DNA of 64,000 nt from Bisporella sp. PMI_857 (Eukaryota; Ascomycota; Leotiomycetes; Helotiales; Helotiaceae). A model generated the notes under the pieces. It ran no database searches. It was given only the letters and a program-made list of their open reading frames with translations, and was not told the origin of the DNA. The DNA lies in contig JAJSPD010000009.1 of the NCBI GenBank assembly GCA_021307315.1, positions 806,001 to 870,000 on the forward strand, written 5' to 3'. This document shows positions 1 through 9,254 of this stretch, piece by piece; positions within the stretch are counted from its first letter, which is position 1, and each line of letters opens with the position of its first letter. A program made the translations under genes and the position numbers.

Positions 1-898
1 CTCGCTCTAAGCTTCCGTTCTCTTCAAAATCTCTGGTGAAGAATCTAGCTGTTTCCAAGTTTACACCCATAGCACCGAAGACAATTGAGAAATTGTCTTC
101 ATGTCCATCGTGCGTGCCTTTATTGGTAATACCTTGTTTCTGTACCAAACTAGCTTGCCGACAGATCTGAGCGGCAATCTCATTATGCGGGAGACCAGCA
201 GCTGAGAAAATAGGAATCTTTTGTCCTCGGGCAATGGAGTTCATGGTATCAATGGTTGATATACCAGTAGATATCATTTCTTCAGGATACACCTAGAATC
301 ATGAGTATATCGCACAAACACCGTCACCAATGGAGCTTACTCGAGAATATGGGTTAATTGGACTGCCGTTGATGTCAAGGTAGTCCTCTGCTAACACTTT
401 GGGCCCTTTATCAATAGCTCTACCTGACCCATCGAAGATACGACCCAGCATATCCTCTGATACCCCAAGCTTCAGACTTTGTCCAGTGAACTCGACTTTG
501 GACTGTATATTTATCAGCACCGTCCTTCGTAAATTGTGCGTTATGGATTACCTTCTTAACATCAATACCAGTTGTGCCCTCGAATACCTGAATTTGAAGT
601 CAGTCTTCCATATCTCCCCGCTATCACCAAACGCACCTGAACAACGGCTCGGTTGCCTGTACAAATGGGTCAGTAAATTCTCAAATATAAGTTCACTACC
701 GTCTAGGAACGCACCTCGAGCTTCCAGAACTTGTCCAGACCTTTCACTTCCATCTGGCAAAGTCAAGTTGACGATCTCATTGTATCTTGGAAACTTGACA
801 TTCTCAAGAATAACTAGGGGACCATTGACGCCGCCAATAGTGTTATATCGAATCCGCGGAGTGACGCTGTAGGACGAGGATTCACGTGGGTCTCCCAT
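1..898 (-). CDS. VMA2: V-type proton ATPase subunit B (3' end outside window)
   Basis: This is the non-catalytic nucleotide-binding B subunit of the V1 sector, which alternates with subunit A in the head of the vacuolar proton pump. Exons on the minus strand are 715-898, 637-656, 552-587, 341-502 and 1-292; the reading frame stays open across all joins. The N-terminus carries the family stretch [17 protein letters not shown]. Later come [30 protein letters not shown] and [19 protein letters not shown], all typical of subunit B. The protein runs off the left edge at ...FEENGSLER, so about half is missing. The ATG at 898 is chosen because the family alignment begins just after it; the longer frame upstream has only a GTG. 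Exons of 20 and 36 bp are unusually small. Identity is very sure; splice joins are inferred from frame and homology. Confidence 0.95.
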
Positions 899-1343
899 GG
901 TTGCGGTAGCTAGCAGATTCGAAGATGTGTACTGAGACGATGCTTTAGATGTCACCGTCGTGAGAAGGTTCCAATGCTATCGCAGCTTCAGCTTGGACCA
1001 ATTTGTCTTGGCACATTGATTACGTAACACTGTCTGCTGGTGAGGCTGCTAAGGTTGGAAACATGAGAAGTGAATCAAAAGGAGATTTCAGTAGTGACAA
1101 TCCAAACGCTCCGGTTGAAGCTTATGATTCTTACAAAATTGTATCAAATATCTCCATTAATACTTGCTGAGTGTACCCGATTCAGCCCAGTATCGCTTCG
1201 CTACGATTGCCTGTTTCTCTAAGAAGAGTAGAATAATCAGATTGGATTGTGTTCCACCTTTAGAATTCAGATCACGCATTCGATCCGACGATTTGTATCA
1301 TCCACTGAACATATCTTCTTCGATATTTTAATTTTCCTTTCTG
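899..1343. other. Intergenic: VMA2 5' region and HMG-CoA lyase 3' region
   Basis: About 445 bases between two minus-strand genes. It must hold the VMA2 promoter and 5' leader and the 3' end of the lyase transcript. I see no coding sequence or clear motif. Confidence 0.5.
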
Positions 1344-2539
1344 CTATGAACCTCTTCTCCTGGCACCTAATATAGCCCTGCCAACACTACTAGCATTCTC
1401 TCTCCCTATTTCTCCAGAGATCCATTCTCCAATTTCAGCCAAGTTGTCCAGGTCTACACCAGTCCGCATACCAAGGCTATCCAAGAAGTACACCATATCC
1501 TCAGTAGCAACATTCCCAGTCGCACCTGGACTATACGGACAGCCACCAAGTCCACCAACACTACTGTCAAACGTGCGAATACCATGTTCCAAACTCACAG
1601 CTGTATTAACAAGAGCCTGCCCGTATGTGTCATGAAAATGGCATGCTATATCTTCGTTGCGGACACCAGCTGCTTGCATAGCTTTGAGGAGCAGGCGTGT
1701 TGATGGACCTGTTCCCATGCCTGTAGTATCTCCAAGGGAGATCTCGTCGGCGCCCATTTCTAGCAGATCCGTAGCGATTTCAGCTACCCGTTGGGGATCA
1801 ACATCTCTGCCTTCAAATGGACAGCCTAGAACTACTGAGATATAGGCTCGAACTCGCATGCCAGCAGCCTTAGCTCCTTGTACAACATCTTTAAAACGAA
1901 GCAGGGACGTTTCGATATCGCAATTTAGATTCTTCTTGGAGAATGCTTCAGTGGCGGCAGCAAAAACGGCTATCTCAATCGAAGGTATTTGTTGTGAGAG
2001 GCCATTTGATGAGCTATTGTTCGTGTGAGATTGATACGAAGTGTCTGTTTCTTTTATGTAAGATTCGGGATAGCGCTGTAAAATTGAGGTCGCATTTTCG
2101 AGGCCACGAATGTTCGGGGCAAGGAACGAGTACGCGATTCGACTCGAAGTCTGTGGTGGGCTATTGAGAATATGTTCTAATATTTGGTCGGAAGCTGCCA
2201 TCTACTATTTATCAGTATTGCAAGGCTTGGTCAGCGTCGCTAACTTACTTGAGGTACCCATTTTGGTGGGACGAAAGAGCCAGCTTCAATTTCTGTCAGG
2301 CCCGTTCTTGAAAGTTTCTCAATCAAGGTAATCTTTGTTTCTAGTGGGATCGACTTCTTCTCATTTTGTAAACCATCTCGAGGTCCTACCTCGACCAGTC
2401 GTACATGGTCACCACCGATATGGTGTGAGTGTGCTTGAGACTGGTTGACAGCGGGATCAACGGCTGTCGCTAGGCTGCGGAAGTGAATTGGACGCAAGCT
2501 ACTCTTTCCTCGGGTAATGAGAGGCCGTAACAGTGACAT
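1344..2539 (-). CDS. Hydroxymethylglutaryl-CoA lyase
   Basis: The enzyme cleaves HMG-CoA into acetoacetate and acetyl-CoA, the last step of leucine breakdown in mitochondria. Two exons, 2249-2539 and 1344-2201, joined by a 47-bp intron that ends TAG just before an in-frame ATG codon, give 382 residues. The N-terminus is rich in Arg, Ser and Leu with few acidic residues, as in a mitochondrial presequence. The TIM-barrel start reads [12 protein letters not shown] (metal-binding Asp in the RDGLQNE motif), followed by [11 protein letters not shown]. The C-terminal part has [17 protein letters not shown] (metal His pair) and the lyase signature [18 protein letters not shown] with the catalytic Cys near residue 318. 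A Ser/Asn-rich insert of about 15 residues lies near residue 155. Length and motifs match the family. It lies in tandem with VMA2 and has no pathway partner next to it. Confidence 0.95.
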
Positions 2540-2911
2540 GATGATTGTGAATGCGCATGATAGAATAGAGCTGAACTAAAGATGCTTGTAGCTTCAGGTG
2601 TAGCCAGACCTATGGTCGTTGCTGTTGCGGCTAGTCTCGGATGCGGGGTAGGTATACCTGGAGAAGAGCTATAAACTATATGGCCAAAGTCTTGGCAACT
2701 CTAAGTGTGTCCGAGCAAAGTGAACTTGGTCTCTAATGGATATTGGTTCATGACCGACAAAGATGCAATTTCATCCAGATTAAAGTTCGTCTACTCGTGA
2801 AGCATGCGCTCATCTTGAGATATGTCTAGGCTTTTAACGTAATCTATGCCAGCACTTCTGCCAGTTTACTTCAAAAATAAAAATGACTTGATAAGTATTA
2901 CCAAAGGATAC
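2540..2911. other. Intergenic: HMG-CoA lyase promoter and SDR 3' region
   Basis: A gap of 372 bases between two minus-strand genes. It holds the presumed lyase promoter and the 3' end of the dehydrogenase transcript. I see nothing else in it. Confidence 0.5.
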
Positions 2912-4003
2912 TTATGTTAAAGTTATTCGCCACTTGAGTAAGTCCTCGTCTATTATGACACCTTTCTTCGCAACCAATTCTTCAGTGTCCCATAATGCTG
3001 AAACAAATCTGCCTGTGAGCCAGTGAAGATCCTTAGCTTGTTTGCTGACCCATACGCAGAAGCCTCCACACATATCAACACTGTCTATCAAGTCTTCGTA
3101 GATTAGTCGCTGCTCTAATTGATGTTCTGCGTAACTTACAGGGCAGAAAGACCTCTGGCGTATTACCTTTAGCCACTAGATATCATGTCAGACTCATGTT
3201 AACAACACTGACAAGCATCGTGCGATATGCTATCTGTTTTGGGTCTTTGCGGGGTTTTCAATAAGTAAAGGATACTTGAAGTTGTGCCCATTACATCAGA
3301 GATTTTTGGCCATGGAATACTTACTTGGTGTCATTACAGCTCCTGGGTGAATGTTGACCGCCAGTAGCCCTTCCTTCCCAAACTGCTCTCCAAGATATTC
3401 GATGAATCTGGATTGAGCAAATTTGCTCAGGCAATAGCCGGTGTTGGCTATGGGGCCATTAAGGATACCAGCAGCAAAAGATCCCACACATAAAAAAGCA
3501 TTCGCACCATTCTCACTTCCAAGAAGTATTGGCACAAAGTAACGTGCAACATGATAAGTGCCAACAGTATTGACATCAAAATTCTGCTGAAACCACGATG
3601 GCTCTCCTTCGGTTACCTTCAGAGTGACAGGTCCGGCATATCCAGAGTTTGGGATCACAACATCAAGTCGACCAAACACAGTCTTAACCCGCTCAGCTAA
3701 GCCCTCAACACTCTTCGCCGAAGTGATGTCGCATGCTACAATCTCGACCTGGATGCTCCCATCAATCTTTTTGACATTTGCGGCTACGCGAGCAAGTTCA
3801 TCGGCCTTTCTAGAGGAGAGCATAATCCCCGTAGCCTTTGCACGCGCATAGGCATAAGCTACGTGCTCGCCAATTCCCGAGCTTGCACCAATGATACATA
3901 TCACAAACGGCACCGGGAGGGTAACCTTAGATGGATCTATGGGCTCTGTAATATCGTGATGCGCGGTCAAGAATTTGCTAATTTGGGTTGACTTGTGCGA
4001 CAT
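2912..4003 (-). CDS. Short-chain dehydrogenase/reductase
   Basis: A NAD(P)H-dependent oxidoreductase of the classical SDR family; the substrate cannot be read from sequence. Exons 3325-4003, 3140-3175 and 2912-3093 give 298 residues. The cofactor loop is GASSGIGE at about residues 39-46, NSG stands in place of NNAG near 119-121, and the catalytic YxxxK is Tyr180-Cys-Leu-Ser-Lys184, followed by HPGAVMTP. The C-terminus reads DMCGGFCVW and WLTGRFVSALWD, typical of a fungal SDR subgroup. The middle exon is only 36 bp, and the last intron ends in GAAG rather than CAG/TAG; both joins are fixed by the family pattern MxxGNTPxxFxPYL. It is transcribed divergently from DPH1 across a 319-bp spacer. Confidence 0.88.
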
Positions 4004-4322
4004 GGTAAGTGTAAGGAGAAGTGAAATGAGGTTAAGAAAATAAAAATGAGGCTAATCTAACCTCCCGTATAATCAGAAGTATACTTATACTTCTTTTACT
4101 TTCTTTTCTTGCTGTCTCCTCTGCTCTGCCTCTGAGCCATTTCGACTCATGGTTTTACCGTTGTTGACTGGATGGGTAATCGGAGCGGTGCGACTTTAGG
4201 ATGGAGGGGGAAATCGTTAAAGCCACTCCCTCCCAAGATCAAATATTGTCTTAAAGAGCCATGGCTTGATGAAATTTTACCAGCAGTCCCCTTAGATAGG
4301 ACTTCTTACGGAGGATTTTACA
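4004..4322. promoter_or_regulatory. Divergent promoter region, SDR and DPH1
   Basis: A spacer of 319 bases between two genes facing away from each other, so it must serve both. A stretch rich in TA and CTT near 4080-4110 could be a TATA/pyrimidine core for the leftward gene. No specific factor site was identified. Confidence 0.5.
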
Positions 4323-5708
4323 ATGGAGGAGGACCGAGCTCAGGTTGATCTTGGATTAGCTGCCGATATCGAAGAAAATCAACAAGAAACGCGAAGACAA
4401 CCTAAGAAACGCTTTGTGGGCAGGAAACAAGCTGCTGAAGCAGCAGAGAGGAATGGCCCGAGCAGCACTGTTGGAGACAGTAGTGCTATACAGGGTGAGT
4501 TCTCCGATTCTTCCAATTCTCTTAGTCTCTAACCCATTCTAGTCGCGGCCCCAAGAAGGACACCCCGAACCTTGAACCAAGTACCTCCCGAGATCCTGAA
4601 CAACACAGAGATCAATGCAGCCATTGCTCTGCTTCCGCCAAATTACTCCTTCGAAATACATAAGACTATTCATAGGATAAGGGCCAGTGGGGCTAAGAGA
4701 GTAGCTTTGCAAATGCCTGAAGGATTGTTATTGTTTGCCACAACTATCTCTGATATCCTCTCACAGTTCTGCCCAGGCATTGAGACACTCATCATGGGTG
4801 ATGTTACTTACGGAGCTTGTTGTATAGATGATTACACCGCACGAGCTTTGGGTTGCGACCTATTAGTTCACTATGCACACTCATGCCTAATCCCAGTTGA
4901 CGTAACGAAGATCAAAACTCTCTATGTTTTTGTGGACATTAGTATTGATATATCACACCTTCTCGCCACTTTGGAGAAAAATTTCCCAACTGGAAAGACC
5001 ATAGCCATGGTAGGAACGATTCAGTTTAATGCTACATTGCATGGTGTAAAAGCGCCGCTCGAGAAGGCAGGATATCATATTTTGATCCCCCAAATTTCTC
5101 CCTTAAGCAAAGGAGAGATTCTGGGATGCACATCGCCACAACTACCCACAACTGATGGCGTTGACATCATTCTATATTTAGGAGATGGTCGTTTTCACCT
5201 TGAGAGCGCTATGATCCATAATCCCACCATCCCAGCTTATAGGTACGATCCATATTCCCGCAAGCTTACACGAGAGACATACGACCATAAGGAAATGCAT
5301 GCTCTTCGACGAGAAGCGATAGTATCTGCAAAAAAGGCCAAAAAATGGGGACTGATCCTTGGGTCTCTGGGGCGTCAAGGGAATCCTCACACACTGACCT
5401 TGATCGAAAATCAACTCCGTGACCTCAATATTCCCTTCATAAACCTATTACTGTCCGAGATCTTCCCAGGAAAGCTAGCAATGATGGACGATGTGGAATG
5501 TTGGGTACAGGTGGCATGCCCAAGACTTAGCATTGATTGGGGCTATGCTTTCCCACGGCCGCTGTTGACGCCTTACGAGGCCTTAATTGTTCTGGGTCAG
5601 AAACAGGACTGGGACACTGCGAACGGAGGCGTTTATCCGATGGATTACTATGGAAAGGAGGGTCTTGGGAGGACAAAGGCTACAAATCTTCTTATAGCCA
5701 CGGGATGA
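4323..5708 (+). CDS. DPH1: 2-(3-amino-3-carboxypropyl)histidine synthase subunit 1 (diphthamide synthesis)
   Basis: DPH1 with DPH2 is a radical-SAM-like 4Fe-4S enzyme that moves the aminocarboxypropyl group of S-adenosylmethionine onto a histidine of elongation factor 2, the first step of diphthamide formation in the cytosol. Two exons, 4323-4494 and 4543-5708, give 445 residues. The three cluster cysteines of the family are visible: Cys150 in TYGACC, Cys253 in GEILGCTSP and Cys383 in [25 protein letters not shown] identifies DPH1 rather than DPH2. The first 60 residues are charged and poorly conserved, as usual. The intron has a good donor GTGAGT, a CTAAC branch and a TTCTAG acceptor. It is a single-copy housekeeping gene, divergent from the SDR. 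Confidence 0.95.
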
Positions 5709-6102
5709 AATCTCTAGAAGGACATTACGAATGGCTTTCAGGACAGAGTTAGTGAGGAGAACCGTAGCATCGGAGAAACCGACGCATGATATCAGCGTCT
5801 TATGGCACAGCTAAAATCCGCCAAGAATCCTTTGGTGGTCACTGATCGACTTTAAGTCGCTGATGTGGAAGAGCTTGATAGATCGTATTTGGATGGCATT
5901 AGCCGCGAGAGGAAGATATCTAGCAATGAGCCAGCAGCTTAATGGAGACCACCGAATTTTCTCATGCTGTACAACTCGGGTCTGATTACATACACAATGA
6001 GTAATTCCTGTGCTGTAGAAGGCATAAAATAATGAGAACTCGCCGTTATTCAGACTAGCCACAGCGGGGTTGAAGATTACTGCTAATCTTTCTTTTCATC
6101 TT
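5709..6102. other. Intergenic between convergent genes
   Basis: DPH1 ends from the left and the amidohydrolase ends from the right. The 394 bases should hold both 3' untranslated regions and poly(A) sites. No gene is visible. Confidence 0.5.
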
Positions 6103-7573
6103 CTACTCTATCAACTTCTTAACTGGCTGTGTATCTATTGGTAGTTTTGTCCATCTACTGGAGTATACCCTTCCACCCTTGATCACAGCCAATAGGCATT
6201 CGTCTTGTCTGTCCAATACCTCAATGTCTTCCAATGGGTTCTTGTTCAGGATCAGAATATCCCCCACAAATTTCTCCTTGATCTGGCCCAAGTGGTTTTC
6301 CTGCATAAGTAGCTTAGCTGCATTCACAGTACAACTTTGCAATATTGTCTTCGCATCGAGCACTGGTTTCCTTAATCCGAATTCCTTCGTTTGTGTGTGA
6401 TGCATTGGTCCTAGAAGATCTGTGCCAAAGCACATTGTTACTCCAGCATCACGTGCTAGCTCCAGTGACTTCAGACCTAAATCCAGGACTTCCTTATTCT
6501 TGGCAGCATTCTGAGGCGGAAGGAAGTCCCCAAAATCAGGGTCCGCTAGTGTAGCATAAGTAACCAATGTGCTTGTTAAGAACGCGCCTTTGAGGGCCAT
6601 TAACTCAGCCGTCTCTTTGTCGATGAGATTACTTGCCACTCAGTTAGCTTTGCACTTTGCGACTGACTTCATAACTCACCCATGCTCAATTCCTCGCACT
6701 CCATTTTCGACTGCCTGCTTGATGGCTGCTGGGGTATATGCGTGAGCGGTAACATAAGAGCCTTTGTTCCTCGCAATAGTCGTCATAGCTAGAATCTCTT
6801 CTGCGGAATACTGAGTTTCCTCTAGCCTATCCGTAGGTGAAGCAACGCCACCAGAACACATTATTTTGATAAAATCAGCGCCAGTTCGAAACTCGTCACG
6901 CACGGCTTTCTGGCATTCAGCCACGCCATCCGCAACACGACCTATGCTTCTGATGTGGCCACCGCAACAAACAGTTTCACTGTCATGGGATCTGCGGGTG
7001 TCGCCGTGCCCTATATAAGTAAATTTATGAATCAACAGCACTAATTCTAAAGGTAAAAAACTACCAACCGCCAGTTTGACTTATTCCATGTCCAGAAATG
7101 AACAGTCTTGGGCCGATAACCACATCTTCTTCAATGGCCTCCTTGAGCGCCAAGCTCGCGCCAGCGCAATCTCTCGCACTTGTAAAGCCTCTCTCAAGCA
7201 TCGCTTTGGTGACGAATGACTGTCTCAAGAGCGAGACATCTGCGGGCATGTCGAACAACGCAGCCAGTGTCTTTTCTCCCGGAACAGTAGTCACATGTAC
7301 ATGACAATCTATTAATCCAGGACAAAGATATTTCCCTGTGCAGTCGACATGTATCTCGTTGTCCAGCAACATGGCATTGGATCTTGATGAAACTTCTTCT
7401 GTACGTATGACAGACTCGATCAACCCTCCTGAAAGACGGACCGTGATGCCGTGGTGGACTTTCCCATGGAGAGCGTCAATCACATTAGCGTAATAGAGAA
7501 TGTATGTCTTCGGTTTGGGGAGTTTCCATGGTTTGATAATAGACTCCGCTGCCCTACGCATAGAGACCATCAT
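6103..7573 (-). CDS. Metal-dependent amidohydrolase (imidazolonepropionase/prolidase-like)
   Basis: A hydrolase of the amidohydrolase superfamily with a two-metal TIM barrel; members cleave amide or peptide-like bonds. Exons 7069-7573, 6680-7010 and 6103-6631 give 454 residues. Metal ligands are visible: DCHVHV (His91, His93), Lys217 in DFIKIMCSGG (the position of the carboxylated lysine), THAYTP, GIEHG and FGTDLLGP. The C-terminus has GDILILNKNPLEDI, the usual closing beta domain. The join TGG|HGD fits the family, and the last intron ends CAAG. There is no signal peptide. Two ATGs lie at the start (7573 and 7570). The fungal family includes peptide-like amidases and mycotoxin-degrading amidases; sequence alone does not choose among them. 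Confidence 0.85.
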
Positions 7574-8561
7574 TAACTGTATCTATGCTTGAAATGTGGT
7601 GGTATTGATGATGTGAGTTCAAGTTTAAGGAACTGCTCTATACGTAGGAAACTTTGATACCCCGCTTTCCAAGTTTGGTAGGTCACACCGCAGCGCAGTT
7701 TCCACATTCCATCCCAGCCACTTGGTTTATTGTAGCATCCCACGCGAGTATGGAACCTGTCAAAAAATCTACCACGGAATGTCATCATAAAATCTGAAGA
7801 AAACGTAGAGGCGTTGTATCCGATCATCACACAATTTTCTATATAAGGCCCAAGATGAAATTTAATTCAAACGAGACCACCAATAGGTTCTGACTTCTGG
7901 GCTCTGTAGAAGAAAGTGCCCGTGTAAGTCATCTTCTGAGAAATGGGAGAACAGGAGAAAGGGGCTCGCTTAACAGCCTTAATTTGGAACTAGCAGTCGG
8001 CTTCTAATGGTGTTTAAGCTCAAGCCAATGCATTATTATGTTGTGTAATCGACTGCTCTTCAAATCCCCAATGTACTTTTCAAAGGCAAGATACTTTCCA
8101 TAGACTCAGGTCAAAGGTGAAGTATTAACTAGCTAGGCATCGACTCCTCGTGGTAGTTCTTTGCTTATGTGCGCAATGCTGTCACCAAAGAAATGAAGGA
8201 ATTTCTAAGCCTTGTGTATCACGAAGGTCATTAACCTAGGTGAGGAGTATCAGCAACATAGCATTCCCCTTCTCTGCACCATTAATACTTTGTTCTTCAG
8301 CCCGTCAATCTTTCAAGTGAGCTCAGGCGAGTGCAATTCAAGGTGAAAACCAGCATGCTCGCTGCTTTGCCACCTCTGCCAACGCCTAGTCCTCTAGAGA
8401 TCCACCGACCCAGCCTCTTCTGCATATTAACGGCCTCGAGATTCTTGGGAATAGCCCATTAATGATAGGCTCCAGCAAGCGTAAAAGATGCCGTATACTG
8501 ATGTTCATTCGCCAGCACTGTGAACATCCCACAAACGGATTTCTACAAATTGATAGAATTA
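7574..8561. other. Gene-poor stretch upstream of the amidohydrolase
   Basis: Nearly 1 kb. It should include the amidohydrolase promoter. A minus-strand frame of 85 codons next to the start (7573-7830) resembles nothing I know and is probably chance. The right end (8554-8562) is the left copy of the target duplication of the neighbouring element. Confidence 0.4.
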
Positions 8562-8644
8562 ACGGCAAATATCTCAAATACCATCGTTTTGTTGCCAAAT
8601 ATCTCATATACCACACTTTTTTTGCCGAATATCTCATATACCAC
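8562..8644 (+). repeat. Left terminal inverted repeat
   Basis: An 83-bp repeat matching 9172-9254 in reverse. It contains three tandem modules of the form (T)GCCRAATATCTCATATACCA. Inverted copies of the same module continue inward to about 8702. Confidence 0.9.
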
Positions 8645-8703
8645 TTTGATGGTATATGAGATATACGTCAACAAAACGATGGTATATCAGATATTCGTCA
8701 ACA

Positions 8704-9065
8704 TTCACTGTAAAGCCTGTAATACGCCCTGTAGCAACTACGCTGTAACAATCACAATACACGCTGCAGCAACTACAATACACGCTATAGCAATACACGC
8801 TATAATAATACAATTACAATTACGAGTCAAATACGTTGTAGCGATTACATGGTAGCAACTACAATACACGCTGTAACAACTACAATACACGCTGCAGCAA
8901 TATATGCTGAAACAGTGCAATTACAAATACAAATTAAATATAGTATAACTTATATTAATTTATATCGATATATTATATATTACTAGTTTATTTATTGTTA
9001 CACGCCTGTATTGTAATTGCTACAGTGTAGTTGTTACAGCGTGTATTGTGATTGCTACAGTGTAG
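8704..9065. repeat. Inverted minisatellite core of the element
   Basis: Left of centre, a unit close to ACAATACACGCTGTAGCAACT recurs from about 8704 to 8910. The same unit occurs in reverse from about 9001 to 9065. Between them is a very AT-rich spacer (8930-9000). The whole element could therefore fold into one long imperfect hairpin. Confidence 0.75.
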
Positions 9066-9171
9066 ATGCACAACAAAACAATGGTATATAAGATATATTA
9101 GTGTTTCTCATATACCATCGTTTTGTCATTAAGTATCTGAAATACCACTGTTTTGCGCCAAGAGACAAATG

Positions 9172-9254
9172 GTGGTATATGAGATATTCGGCAAAAAAAG
9201 TGTGGTATATGAGATATTTGGCAACGAAACGATGGTATTTGAGATATTTGCCGT
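9172..9254 (-). repeat. Right terminal inverted repeat
   Basis: This is the reverse copy of 8562-8644 with one substitution. It is followed directly by the second copy of the 7-9 bp target duplication. Confidence 0.9.

Larger units (their letters stand above)
8562..9254. mobile_element. Non-autonomous DNA transposon (MITE or foldback element) with 83-bp inverted ends
   Basis: Bases 8562-8644 and 9172-9254 are inverted copies of each other over 83 bp with one visible mismatch (GTTTTG versus GTTTCG). They begin ACGGCAAATATC. The flanks carry a direct repeat: TAGAATTAA at 8554-8562 and again at 9254-9262. Because the outer A and T also belong to the inverted ends, the duplication is 7 to 9 bp. 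The 693-bp body codes for nothing. Its ends are built from roughly 30-bp tandem modules and its inner part is an inverted minisatellite. Long ends with internal repeats and a 7-9 bp duplication fit Mutator-like or foldback (P-like) elements. The near-identical ends suggest recent insertion. Confidence 0.88.

Noticed and set aside
8704..9065. CRISPR-like array (regular short repeats)
   Set aside because: This is eukaryotic nuclear DNA; the units are adjacent and degenerate, without unique spacers, and sit inside a transposon.
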